Assembly (NCBI GenBank): GCA_020402745.1
Contig: JADBYZ010000012.1
Location: 62,001 to 126,000, forward strand
DNA: 64,000 nt
Direction: 5' to 3'
Source: Phenylobacterium sp.
GTDB lineage: Bacteria > Pseudomonadota > Alphaproteobacteria > Caulobacterales > Caulobacteraceae
Both the position numbers and the translations under genes were made by a program. Position 1 is the stretch's first letter. The number at the start of each line of letters is the position of its first letter. The notes under the pieces were generated by a model. That model worked only from the letters and a program-made list of their open reading frames with translations. It had not been told where the DNA came from and did no database searches. Of the stretch, positions 51,929-60,246 are shown piece after piece.

Positions 51929-54900
51929 GGCGCGTCCTCGAGGATCACGACGAAGGCGACCAGTTCGAAGTCGCTGAGCCCCGCGATCGTGTTCGTGAGC
52001 GCTGTGGTGCTGCCGCCGCTGAACAGGCTGTCGAGGTCCTTTTCTTCCTTCACCTCGATCATCGACCGGATGGCCGAGCTGAGCAGGTCGGAATAGCCCG
52101 CCATGTTTCGGCCGTCCTGGGTTTGCTCGTTGAAGAGGCGGCAAACAGCCTGGATCGGCTCGTCCTCGCCCTTGCAGCTCGTGCGGACCAGATCGAGCAG
52201 CCGCTTGGCCTCTGTGTGGTCAGCGATGATCTCGCCGTCGCGGCCGATATAGACCAGGTAGTAGGGATGCAGCCGGTTCTGCTGGTTTGTGTTCACGCTG
52301 TCGTGGATGTTGCGCAGCGCAAAGATCACGCCTGGCTGCAGGCCTAGCTCGGGCTTCGCCGGCACCACGGCGTGCATGCCGCGAGGCACGTTTTCCAGCT
52401 CGCCATTGGCCTTCACGTAATTGAGCAAGTCCATCCGGAAGTCGTTCAGACCAAGGTCGGTGATCGAGATCCCCGTCTTGACGTCTTCCAGCTCGATGAC
52501 CTCGTCCTGCAGGCGCCGCAGTTGGTCCTTGCGGTAGGCGATCTCGCTGCTCTTTGCGGTAAGGACATTGTCGTCGCCCGTCGCCGTCACATCGGCGATC
52601 ACCATCCGGTTTTCGACGCGTTCCTTCAGGTTGATGTACTCGTCGAGGGTGATGTCCGGCCAATAGTTCGCCAGCTGGATCTGGCTGTTCGGCGACCCGA
52701 TGCGGTCGATACGGCCGAAGCGCTGGATAATCCGGACCGGGTTCCAGTGAATGTCGTAATTCACCAGGTAGTCGCAGTCCTGAAGGTTTTGGCCCTCGGA
52801 GATGCAGTCGGTGCCGATGAGAATATCAATCTCGGCCGGCTCCTCGGGCAGGATCGCGGCTTTTTCCTTCGATCGCGGCGAAAACAGCGTCAGCAGCGAC
52901 TGGAAGTCATAGCCTTTGGCCAAGGTAGATTTCGGCCCATCGGAGCCGGTGACACGCCCTGTATGCAGACCCTTCGTGCGCAGCAGCTCGGCGGCGATGT
53001 TTTCATAGAGGTAGTTGGCGGTGTCGGCGAAGGCCGTGAAGATCAGGACTTTCTTGTTTCCCGGGTTCAGCGGGGCCTCGATCTTGCTCGCGATCAGGGT
53101 CTTGAGATGCTGGAGCTTGGTGTCGTGCTCAGGCGTGATCAGCTCCATCTCCCGGGTCAGCTCCTCGATCAGGAACAGGTCGGAGCGAAGGTCGTGCTGC
53201 CAGGACTGGACGTCCATGTCCGAGAGGCTGATCTGGATCTTGCCCCCGACCTTGAAGTCGCCCAGGTCCCCGAACTCATCGTCCTCGGGCTCCATGTCCT
53301 CAAAGTCTGCGGTGTAGTCCGACACCTTGAGGGAGCCGCCGTTGCGTTCAAACTCGGCGATAGCATCCAGGGTCTTGTTCAAATTGGCCTGAAGGGACTT
53401 CAAGGTCAGGCGGAAGGCCTCGACGGAGCTCTCCAGCCGCTTGAGCAGGTTCGTCGTCATGAGCGCCTGCAGGCTGCGCTCGCGGTCGATCTGTCGGAGC
53501 TTGCCGCGGCCGCCCTCGACCTGGGTGTCGTAGAGCTGTTCGTATTTGCTGAGGCGGCTGGGCAGGATGTAGCTGATCGGCGCGTAGACCGCGAGTTTGA
53601 GCAGGGTGAGCTGGGCCACGATGCCGTTCAGGTCCATCACGCCGGGGCGGCTGGTAAGCGGGCAGCGGAACGACAGCGGCTTACGGCGTTCCGGAAACTT
53701 CCCGATGTCGGTGGTGTCGTAGAACGTCTCAATGTGTTTGCGCGACCGGGCGATGGTGACGCTGTCGAGCAGCTCGAAGAAGTCAAAGTCCAGAGCCTGA
53801 AGAATGGCCTGTGCGGTGCGTTCCTCGTTGGGGAGCTTGGACCACGCGTTGAATGCAGCCTGGGCGCGGCGGAAGATTTCTTCGACGCTGTTTTTGCTCT
53901 TGAGCTTCTTGGTCAACGCCTCGGACTGGCCTTCATAGGCGAGCGCCAGCTGGTTGCGCAGGTCGTTGAACCGGTTGTTCACCGGCGTCGCCGACAGCAT
54001 CAGCACCTTGGTCTTCACGCCCTCGCGGATGACCCGGTTCATCAACTTCTGATACCGGGTCTCCTTCTCCTTGAACGCATCGTTGTTCCGGAAATTGTGG
54101 GACTCATCGATGACCACGAGGTCGTAGTTGCCCCAGTTTACCCGGTTGAGCGGGATGCCGTGGGAGACGCCCGAGTTCCGCGAAAGGTCGGTGTGGCAAA
54201 GGACGTCGTAGTTGAAGCGGTCCCTGGCGAAGATGTTGGTCTTCAGGTTTGTGTTGTAGTTCAACCAGTTATCCGACAGCTTTTTCGGGCAAAGCACGAG
54301 CACAGACCGGTTGCGAAGTTCGTAGTATTTGATCACGGCCAGCGCTGTGAACGTCTTACCCAGGCCAACGCTGTCAGCGAGGATGCAGCCGTTGTAGGTT
54401 TCCAGTTTGTTGATGATGCCTGTCGCGGCGTCGCGCTGGAAATTGAACAGTTTGTTCCAGATCTGAGTGTCCTGATACCCGGTGCGGTCGTTAGGCAGGA
54501 CGTCTTCATCGATGTCTTCGAGGAACTCATTGAAAATATTGTAGAGCATCAGGAAGTAGATGCGTTCGGGCGAATTCTCCTGGTAGACGGACTCGATGTG
54601 GTCGCAGATCGCAGCAGTGACATCCTCAAGCTTCGTCGGGTCAGCCCAAATCTGGTTGAAGAGCTGGAGGTAGGTTCCGGTGTGGACTGCCTCGTCGAAC
54701 CGGTTGACGAAACTGGAGACGGCGTCGCCCCGCTGGTAGCCAAGATCCACTGCAGTGAAGCCGTTCAAGGGCATGTAGGCGACATCGTCTGCCGCACCGG
54801 TGACGCAGACAAATTGCTGCATCGGGGCCTTTGATTTGTTCGACCGGAACTTGGCCTTCCTACGAATCCAATCCGCACACTCGCGGGCGACAGCGCGCTG

Positions 54901-55200
54901 GGTCAGCTTGTTGCGGAGCTGGATCTCGAATTCCGACCCGTAGAGGTTGCTCTCGCGGTTGGCCTTCGGGATGAAGAACTCGCGCCGCTCCTTGCTCACC
55001 TTGTCGGTCACTTCTGTCGGCACGAAGGTCGGGGCCGTGAAGATGAACTCCAGACCGTCGATCCGGGCGAGCTCAGACTTCAGGGCCTCGTAAGCATAGA
55101 TGGAGAAGCATGAGGCTGCGATCTTGAGCTTCGATCCCTTGGCGAGCGAGCCCTTGAGATCATCGCCCAACAGCGAATTGACGTTATCAATGATCTTCAT
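51925..55200 (-). CDS. SNF2-like helicase with unusual N-terminal domain
   Basis: A 1091-residue protein. Residues 1-240 resemble the phospholipase D-like N-terminal part found in related helicases (K-L-K-I-A-A-S-C-F-S-I-Y-A-Y-E-A-L), but no H-K-D motif is visible, so it is probably not catalytic. The motor has G-C-I-L-A-D-S-V-G-L-G-K-T (Walker A, 275-284), V-V-I-D-E-S-H-N-F (365-369), L-M-L-S-A-T-P-V-N-N, and near 830-870 G-T-D-C-I-S-E-G-Q-N-L-Q and Q-R-F-G-R-I-D-R-I-G-S. It is likely a DNA translocase of the island. It starts 3 bp after the HTH gene stop. Confidence 0.85.
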   Translation of the reverse strand: MKIIDNVNSLLGDDLKGSLAKGSKLKIAASCFSIYAYEALKSELARIDGLEFIFTAPTFVPTEVTDKVSKERREFFIPKANRESNLYGSEFEIQLRNKLTQRAVARECADWIRRKAKFRSNKSKAPMQQFVCVTGAADDVAYMPLNGFTAVDLGYQRGDAVSSFVNRFDEAVHTGTYLQLFNQIWADPTKLEDVTAAICDHIESVYQENSPERIYFLMLYNIFNEFLEDIDEDVLPNDRTGYQDTQIWNKLFNFQRDAATGIINKLETYNGCILADSVGLGKTFTALAVIKYYELRNRSVLVLCPKKLSDNWLNYNTNLKTNIFARDRFNYDVLCHTDLSRNSGVSHGIPLNRVNWGNYDLVVIDESHNFRNNDAFKEKETRYQKLMNRVIREGVKTKVLMLSATPVNNRFNDLRNQLALAYEGQSEALTKKLKSKNSVEEIFRRAQAAFNAWSKLPNEERTAQAILQALDFDFFELLDSVTIARSRKHIETFYDTTDIGKFPERRKPLSFRCPLTSRPGVMDLNGIVAQLTLLKLAVYAPISYILPSRLSKYEQLYDTQVEGGRGKLRQIDRERSLQALMTTNLLKRLESSVEAFRLTLKSLQANLNKTLDAIAEFERNGGSLKVSDYTADFEDMEPEDDEFGDLGDFKVGGKIQISLSDMDVQSWQHDLRSDLFLIEELTREMELITPEHDTKLQHLKTLIASKIEAPLNPGNKKVLIFTAFADTANYLYENIAAELLRTKGLHTGRVTGSDGPKSTLAKGYDFQSLLTLFSPRSKEKAAILPEEPAEIDILIGTDCISEGQNLQDCDYLVNYDIHWNPVRIIQRFGRIDRIGSPNSQIQLANYWPDITLDEYINLKERVENRMVIADVTATGDDNVLTAKSSEIAYRKDQLRRLQDEVIELEDVKTGISITDLGLNDFRMDLLNYVKANGELENVPRGMHAVVPAKPELGLQPGVIFALRNIHDSVNTNQQNRLHPYYLVYIGRDGEIIADHTEAKRLLDLVRTSCKGEDEPIQAVCRLFNEQTQDGRNMAGYSDLLSSAIRSMIEVKEEKDLDSLFSGGSTTALTNTIAGLSDFELVAFVVILEDAP

Positions 55201-55203
55201 GGG

Positions 55204-55368
55204 TCAGGCCTCGCCACGCTCTTGCGCGGTGATCCACCGGTCGATTTCACTCTTTCTGAAACGCCAGGAGGCGCCAACCTTGAACCCGGGGATCTTGCCT
55301 TCGGCCGCCAGGCGATAGGCCGTCTTTTCAGCCAATTTGAGGTACTCGGACACCTCCTTGATGGTCAT
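55204..55368 (-). CDS. Small HTH (excisionase-family) regulator
   Basis: A 54-residue HTH_17-type protein, read directly: M-T-I-K-E-V-S-E-Y-L-K-L-A-E-K-T-A-Y-R-L, then G-K-I-P-G-F-K-V-G-A-S-W-R-F and D-R-W-I-T-A-Q-E. The HTH plus the K-V-G-x-x-W-R-F wing is classical. It stands first in the operon, with GGAGAG before the ATG at 55368, and is likely the local regulator of the island. Confidence 0.85.
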   Translation of the reverse strand: MTIKEVSEYLKLAEKTAYRLAAEGKIPGFKVGASWRFRKSEIDRWITAQERGEA

Positions 55369-55886
55369 CACGTCGCTCTCCAACTGCCGACTCCATCAGG
55401 AGGGTTGTCCGTATTTGAGAAAATAGGGAAAACCTGGGTAGTCGGCAACTGCAATCAGAACAAGCGTGATGTGCGAGCTGCTCAATGGGTTGTGCCCGCC
55501 CGGTGGCCAAGGATATGCGATAGTTCGCCTTCAGGCTCTCTTCCACCGCCACTTCCCTGTTGCGAACCTGCAATCGGGCGTCCGAAGGGGCGCAAAGCCC
55601 CCAGTCGTCACGCCGCTCTCCGGATGCTATCAGAACCTTGGAGACCGGGGCGCTCGGCTGAAGCTGGCTCTTAGCGCAGTGTGTCGCTGATCACCCCAAC
55701 CTCGCCCTCGGCGGTTCGGATTCAGAGCAGTCAGCGTTTACAGCGTTGCGGGCTGATAAAAGGTCCGGAAGTTCGCGGGCGTCGTTTCATCCAACGTGCA
55801 GATTGAAGAGCCGAAGCCCTTTCACTTGCCGGCCAGGTTCCTGCTCTTCAAGGTCTGCCGTCTGGTAGCCAGGTTCAGAGGGAGCC
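55369..55886. other. Gene-free region with operon promoter and right att repeat
   Basis: About 520 bp without a believable gene. The left part must hold the promoter of the defence operon (AT-rich stretch about 55412-55435, TTTTCCCTATTTTCTC on the minus strand). From 55544 it carries the diverged direct repeat. Confidence 0.6.
55544..55809. repeat. Diverged direct repeat, right copy (att-like)
   Basis: Begins CACCGCCACT, identical to 7941-7950, and follows the same order of blocks as 7941-8206, at about two-thirds identity by eye. It marks the right border of the element. Confidence 0.6.
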
Positions 55887-56678
55887 ATGTCGCTGAGTCA
55901 GGACGTACTGGATCGCATCATAGAGCGCTTGCGCGCGGCGGAGCCGAAGCTGCAAGCGGTGGTGCTCTGTGGCAGTCACGCGCGCGGAGAAGGCGCGCCC
56001 TTCAGCGATATCGACATCATGGCGCTCACCGATGGCCCTCCCAAGAGGCAAGAGAGGGCATGGTTCGAGATCGGGATGGAGGGGCAGATGCTCCACGTTT
56101 CGGTGGGCGCTGAGTCATTGGAGGATTTCGAGGAAGCGGAGACAGAGACGGCGAGTTGGGCCCTGGGCTTCCCTGTCGAGGACACCATGCGGCTCGCATG
56201 GGCAACGGCCAAGGGACGTGCCGTGCTTGGCGACGATCCGAGCGAGAGGTTGCCTGCCGGGACGCCGGAGCTCGAGGACTTCGTCGAATTCTACATGAAG
56301 GTGCGTCGCGCGGAGGCGACAGATGATCGCCTGCTTCTTCGCTGGGCGGCGCGAAACCTGGCCGAGTATGCCGCTGGCCTGCTGAGGCCATTCAATCCCG
56401 ACGTCAATGTTCGCACCCCTATCGAAGCGCTGAGGGTCGCGCTGAGCTTTGAGGAGGCGCCAGAGCACTTCCGCCACGATGCGGAGATTTGCATGGGCTT
56501 GTCTCCGACGTTGGAGCCGCAGATTGCGCAGGCGGCGAAGCGGCTGGTGGCCGAGACCCTGAGTTTCCTGCGCGAGCGACTGGGCGCCGAGGACTTCGCG
56601 AACGACGACATCAGAGCCGCATTACGGGATGGAACGCTGGAAGCCTACGTGTCGTCGCCTCATCCTGCCGCGCTCTAG
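55887..56678 (+). CDS. Nucleotidyltransferase-domain protein
   Basis: A 263-residue protein. The polymerase-beta-like motif is V-V-L-C-G-S-H-A-R-G-E-G-A-P-F-S-D-I-D-I (near residues 24-43; G-S and D-x-D). The rest is helical with a P-E-L-E-D-F-V-E-F-Y region and a C-terminal substrate-binding part. Candidates are an aminoglycoside-type or MNT-type adenylyltransferase; no HEPN partner lies next to it. It is the first chromosomal-type gene after the element, with GGGAG before ATG. Confidence 0.8.
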   Translation: MSLSQDVLDRIIERLRAAEPKLQAVVLCGSHARGEGAPFSDIDIMALTDGPPKRQERAWFEIGMEGQMLHVSVGAESLEDFEEAETETASWALGFPVEDTMRLAWATAKGRAVLGDDPSERLPAGTPELEDFVEFYMKVRRAEATDDRLLLRWAARNLAEYAAGLLRPFNPDVNVRTPIEALRVALSFEEAPEHFRHDAEICMGLSPTLEPQIAQAAKRLVAETLSFLRERLGAEDFANDDIRAALRDGTLEAYVSSPHPAAL

Positions 56679-56749
56679 CGCCCAGGCACCCGCGCACCTC
56701 GGCCAAGTTCAGCCCTCCGGCCTTTGCCGGCGCTCAGACGGGCCGCTCC

Positions 56750-56767
56750 GGGGGGGGTGGGGGGGGG
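56750..56767 (+). repeat. Poly-G tract (G8-T-G9)
   Basis: Eight G, one T, nine G in the intergenic region between the nucleotidyltransferase and the YqhA gene. Such runs are prone to slippage and could also form a quadruplex. No gene depends on it as far as seen. Confidence 0.7.
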
Positions 56768-56925
56768 CTTGAAGGGCCGGCTCCAGACCACCCGCCGGTC
56801 TCGACCCGTTGCGGACCTTTGGCGCTCTGACTTTTTGGGCTCCCCGCGGACGCCTTCTGAAACCCACCGCAACGCAGGCTCAGATCAACCCGGGACGCTC
56901 GTTGTGGCAGGATGAGGAACGGGGG

Positions 56926-57450
56926 TCAGGTCTCACCCTTCTCCCGCGCCAATCTCTCTGCAAAAGAGATACCGATGGCGGAAAGCACAAAAGTGAAGTG
57001 AATGACGGCCACCATAAGGACAATCTGAATACTTTCGAAAGTGAGGTCGCCACCCAAGTAAGTCTTCAACGCATGAACGCCCGAGATCGAGATTATAGCG
57101 AACGCAAGCTTCAGCTTGAGGTTGTAGGTGTTTACGTGGTCCAACCAGTCCGGCTTTTTGGCGTCCTCGTTGTCAAAGTGTCCGGTGGTCACGAAGAGAG
57201 ACACACCCGCCAGCGCAACAACCCATACAAGTTGCGCCACCATCGTCATGTCGACCAGTTCAAGCACCTTGATGATCAAGTCGATCTTGCTGAGCTCGCC
57301 AAAAATCAAGGTGAGCATCAGTTTATACGCTTCCAGCAGGAACTTTCCCAGAATGCCAAGAATGATCGCAACCAGACCCACATAGAAAAACAGCATGGTG
57401 AATCTCATGCCGTAGAGCAGAGATCCAACCCCGGAAAGTAGTTTTTCCAT
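56926..57450 (-). CDS. YqhA/UPF0114-family membrane protein
   Basis: A 174-residue protein with four hydrophobic helices: M-L-F-F-Y-V-G-L-V-A-I-I-L-G-I-L-G-K-F, V-D-M-T-M-V-A-Q-L-V-W-V-V-A-L-A-G-V-S, and two C-terminal ones. The segment between helices (P-D-W-L-D-H-V-N-T-Y-N-L-K-L-K-L-A) is typical of UPF0114. Function is unknown for the family. The coding DNA is clearly less GC-rich than its neighbours. Confidence 0.85.
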   Translation of the reverse strand: MEKLLSGVGSLLYGMRFTMLFFYVGLVAIILGILGKFLLEAYKLMLTLIFGELSKIDLIIKVLELVDMTMVAQLVWVVALAGVSLFVTTGHFDNEDAKKPDWLDHVNTYNLKLKLAFAIISISGVHALKTYLGGDLTFESIQIVLMVAVIHFTFVLSAIGISFAERLAREKGET

Positions 57451-57915
57451 GTGAAATTACCTTCAAACGACCAGAGGAACACTTCAAGCAGCGCCCCCGT
57501 TACGGCGTCACCTTTCGGCGCTTCGTAAAACCCAAACCGCATAAGGTCCAACGACACGGGACGAAGATTGGCAATGGCGCATTTTGAGGGCGGCGTCCAT
57601 AGGGCCAACCGGTGTTGTCAGCTTAACATGACACAGGCCGAAGAAGGCCCAACTCGAAGCACCGATCACCTCACGGCGGTTGCCGCCACCCAGGTTTGGT
57701 GGGCTTCGGTTCGGAACGGCCGGTGGGTGGAGCGGCGGATCAAATGCGCTTGCAGGCACTGTCAGTCCAAACCCGAGCCACTCGGTAAGCCGGTCCACGC
57801 TCGGGTCGCGGCATCATCCAATCGACCGACCCGTTTCCCTGTTCTGACCCGTCGCCCGAGGTCATCCGGCTGGGGGTGAGGGTATAGGTCCGCGCCCCGC
57901 TGTCGAACGGCCTGC
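57451..57915. other. No recognisable gene
   Basis: About 465 bp in which short frames on both strands look like noise. No repeats or clear promoters are seen besides the region upstream of the YqhA gene. Confidence 0.5.
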
Positions 57916-58380
57916 TCAGGTCGGTGTGTTGCAGGCGCGCATCTGGGGCGTCGACTCTCGGATTCCGGCGAGGAAGGCCCGCGTTCCCTCTTGCACGGCC
58001 ATAAAGTCGCCATCCGCCGCGAGCGCCTGGTTAATGGCCGCGTAGGCCGCCGCCTTGGCGGCGAAAGCCCGTTGACACGCCTCCGCGCGCGGGCGCTCCT
58101 CAGAAGGCCGACCCGCCACGTCGATGAGCCGCGCCGTTTCCCCGCAGCGTTGGAGCCCGGTCCGGACCGCAGACTCCAAGGCGGCGTTCTCTGAGCCGGT
58201 GAAGAGGCCCGCCATCCCGTCCACCACCAATGACTCCACGTCTACGCAGCTGCGCAGGGCTGCGGGGTCGATCTGCAGGAAGGCGATGGTCTCCGGCGTC
58301 GGGGCCACGCTCTGGACCGGCGATCCACCGCTGCAGGCGACCAGGAGCGCGAGCGGCGCCAAGATGACCCATCGCTTCAT
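57916..58380 (-). CDS. Small lipoprotein of unknown function
   Basis: A 154-residue protein with a lipoprotein signal: M-K-R-W-V-I-L-A-P-L-A-L-L-V-A-C-S-G-G, with Cys 16 the lipidated residue. The mature part is Ala/Glu-rich and helical with four more Cys. Likely anchored in the outer or inner membrane. No family recognised. Confidence 0.65.
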   Translation of the reverse strand: MKRWVILAPLALLVACSGGSPVQSVAPTPETIAFLQIDPAALRSCVDVESLVVDGMAGLFTGSENAALESAVRTGLQRCGETARLIDVAGRPSEERPRAEACQRAFAAKAAAYAAINQALAADGDFMAVQEGTRAFLAGIRESTPQMRACNTPT

Positions 58381-58575
58381 ATACCTCTCCTGCTCGGTCG
58401 GACGCCGGGGGCGCCGCAGCCAGGGCCTGCCCGGGCTTCACCTTAGCGGGACGAATGTTCTGGCGAGAGCGCGTCCTGGGTAAAGATAGCACTGATGGCG
58501 GTCCTCCGCGACGACAACCTTGAACTGCTGACATTCAGCAATCTGCAGAACCTGTGGTCCCGATCACGCCTGAGC

Positions 58576-58848
58576 TTAGGGCGGTCCCGGACCGAATGCG
58601 GCCTTGAGACGTCGCTCCGGAAGGCCAGGATCGCGGCGGGGAATACGGGCCTCCGCCGGCATGATGTCCTTGGGGCGAAGTGACGAGCGAGGAGCTCGTC
58701 TGCGGGCGAGGACCTCACTCCCCGCGCCAAAGACCGTCGCCAGAACCGCAAGACTGATCAGGCTCAAGCCAACCCGAGCGGTCGGGCCCCAGGGCCTGGA
58801 ATGTGCCCTGGGATAAGATCTCGCGTTCGCGATCATCCCATCCCACAT
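58576..58848 (-). CDS. Possible small single-helix membrane protein
   Basis: A 90-residue frame with one hydrophobic segment (V-G-L-S-L-I-S-L-A-V-L-A-T-V-F-G-A) after a short basic start and a long Arg/Pro-rich tail. The composition is borderline and no family is recognised, so it may not be real. The rest of 58381-58872 holds no other convincing gene. Confidence 0.3.
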   Translation of the reverse strand: MWDGMIANARSYPRAHSRPWGPTARVGLSLISLAVLATVFGAGSEVLARRRAPRSSLRPKDIMPAEARIPRRDPGLPERRLKAAFGPGPP

Positions 58849-58872
58849 GCTGGAGAGGTTCGCGGAATCTTC

Positions 58873-59508
58873 CTACCGCCGCCCAAACAGCCGCGCGAAG
58901 AAGCCGGGGCGGGAGGTCGCTTCCGTAGCCTCCGCCTGGGCCGCCTGCGCGGGATCTGCCGACAATCCGGGCTCGCGCATCTTCATCAGGTCCTTGCGGG
59001 TCACGGAGAGAACGGTCAGGTCCACTTCGCCCTCGTATTCGTGAGGATGGAAGCTGCAGACGCTGGCCGCCAGATCGAGGGGCGCGTCGAAGAGGGTGTC
59101 GGCTTCGTTGTCTTCCTGGAGGTCCGCCAGCAGGCGTTCGCGGATCGACGCCAGGGCGCCGGGCGGATCGCCCCAGACCTCCAGGTGCTCCAGCCCATGC
59201 TCGGGGTCGTGCTGGGCGCTCCAGGAGAGCTGCCCGTCCTTCGCGCCGAAGGCGCCGCTGATCATGACATGCTCTTCCATGTAGACGCCAATGGCCACCC
59301 CGCCCTGGGCAGCGGCGCTGACCCGCTCGCGGCTGGCGAAGCGGTGGTCATCGCTCATGACGATGCGCCAGCCCCCCAGGTCGAAGGCGACGAACTTGGC
59401 GGGCGGTGGCAGGGGCTCGGCCCTGAGGGTCTTGCCGTCGGCGGACAGGCCTAGGCGCTCCAGGGGATCCGGCCCCTGGCTGGCGATGAATGAAAGGGAG
59501 AGTCCCAC
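58873..59508 (-). CDS. Hypothetical protein
   Basis: A 211-residue protein: M-G-L-S-L-S-F-I-A-S-Q-G-P-D-P-L-E-R-L, a beta-rich centre (W-R-I-V-M-S-D-D-H-R, G-V-Y-M-E-E-H-V-M-I-S-G), then E-Y-E-G-E-V-D-L-T-V-L-S-V and a basic tail ending F-F-A-R-L-F-G-R-R. The tail resembles short membrane-targeting or self-association ends. It may be a regulator or immunity-like protein; not recognised. Confidence 0.6.
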   Translation of the reverse strand: MGLSLSFIASQGPDPLERLGLSADGKTLRAEPLPPPAKFVAFDLGGWRIVMSDDHRFASRERVSAAAQGGVAIGVYMEEHVMISGAFGAKDGQLSWSAQHDPEHGLEHLEVWGDPPGALASIRERLLADLQEDNEADTLFDAPLDLAASVCSFHPHEYEGEVDLTVLSVTRKDLMKMREPGLSADPAQAAQAEATEATSRPGFFARLFGRR

Positions 59509-59842
59509 GGAATATCCTTCCTGCTTCTGGCCCGACCCAGGGTCAGTAGCTGCCGGGGCGGGTTGGGAGATAGGTGCTGAAAATCACGGAAACGAAGGGA
59601 CGGCCTTTTTATCCAGCCGTCCAGACCAAAGGTACGCGGACAGGAAGCCGGGCCGCGAAGGCGAATTCATGACGACGGCGGGGCGACAAGGGGGCGCTCC
59701 GGTTTGGCGGCGCGACCTCGGCCTCGAGAAAGGCCCAGTCGGGCGCCAGGGTCTCGGCCTCGGTCCGGTGCCTCGAGCGGTGGAAAACGTTTGGGCCGGT
59801 TGGAACGTCCCGCCAAGGCCGGCCGACAGGCCGCGATCTGCA
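59509..59842. other. No recognisable gene
   Basis: About 330 bp between two minus-strand genes. Frames here are Arg/Pro-rich shadows. No repeat seen. Confidence 0.5.
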
Positions 59843-60238
59843 TCAGTCGTCCGGTCTGAGGTAGGTGCAGGCTTCGTGCCAGGTGGCGTACCCAAGCGCG
59901 CCGTCGTCCATGAGGATTAGGCTCGTTGAAGACCCTTCCTCCTCGTTCCAGGGGAAGGTGATTTCGAGGTGGATCCGGTCCGCGTCGTGGGTCAGCAAGA
60001 GCTTGTCGAGATAGGGCCATGACTCGCCGGACCGGATGAACTCGCTTCCCCGGACGAGGAGTTCATCGCTCGGGTCCATTTCGTCGACCCATCGCCCCTG
60101 CAGAGCCTCTGGGAAGTCGGCCTCCCGACGCTCTTTGATTTCGTCGGCAGAACTCAGCTTGGCCTCTTCGCGCATGCTCTCGACCCAAGCCGCATAGGCA
60201 TCGGCATCCTCTGGCGATGGCCTTTGATCATCAGACAT
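59843..60238 (-). CDS. Probable immunity protein for the Tox-REase toxin
   Basis: A 131-residue acidic protein: M-S-D-D-Q-R-P-S-P-E-D-A-D-A-Y-A-A-W, then Q-G-R-W-V-D-E-M-D-P and a beta part with I-H-L-E-I-T-F-P-W-N-E-E-E-G. Acidic, small and placed 8 bp after the toxin gene on the same strand, it fits the immunity role of polymorphic toxin loci. This is inference from place and charge. A second ATG directly before (60241) is an alternative start. Confidence 0.55.
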   Translation of the reverse strand: MSDDQRPSPEDADAYAAWVESMREEAKLSSADEIKERREADFPEALQGRWVDEMDPSDELLVRGSEFIRSGESWPYLDKLLLTHDADRIHLEITFPWNEEEGSSTSLILMDDGALGYATWHEACTYLRPDD

Positions 60239-60246
60239 CATCTCGG

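Larger units (their letters stand above)
7941..55553. mobile_element. HK97-like prophage/genomic island in tRNA-Ser
   Basis: The element runs from the 3' end of tRNA-Ser to the second copy of CACCGCCACT. It contains a serine recombinase cassette, an XRE/ImmA control region, a replication-recombination module, a full terminase-portal-protease-capsid-tail series, holin and lysin candidates, tail fibres and a restriction-like cargo island. Chromosomal-type genes lie on both sides. The right border is inferred from the repeat and from the change of gene content. Confidence 0.75.

Noticed and set aside
52372-54834. 820-codon open frame on the plus strand
   Set aside because: Antisense shadow of the SNF2 helicase gene; no motifs and a skewed composition.
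45217-55368. DISARM or BREX system
   Set aside because: No DUF1998 (DrmB) and no PglZ or BrxC-type gene is present, so the core parts of both systems are missing; Mod/Res point to a type III-like logic.
7941-55553. Tyrosine integrase near either end of the element
   Set aside because: No frame with the R...H-x-x-R...Y pattern was seen; only the serine recombinase is there.
58443-58751. 102-aa minus-strand frame
   Set aside because: Arg/Ser-rich with no fold-like pattern and no ribosome-binding site; likely noise.
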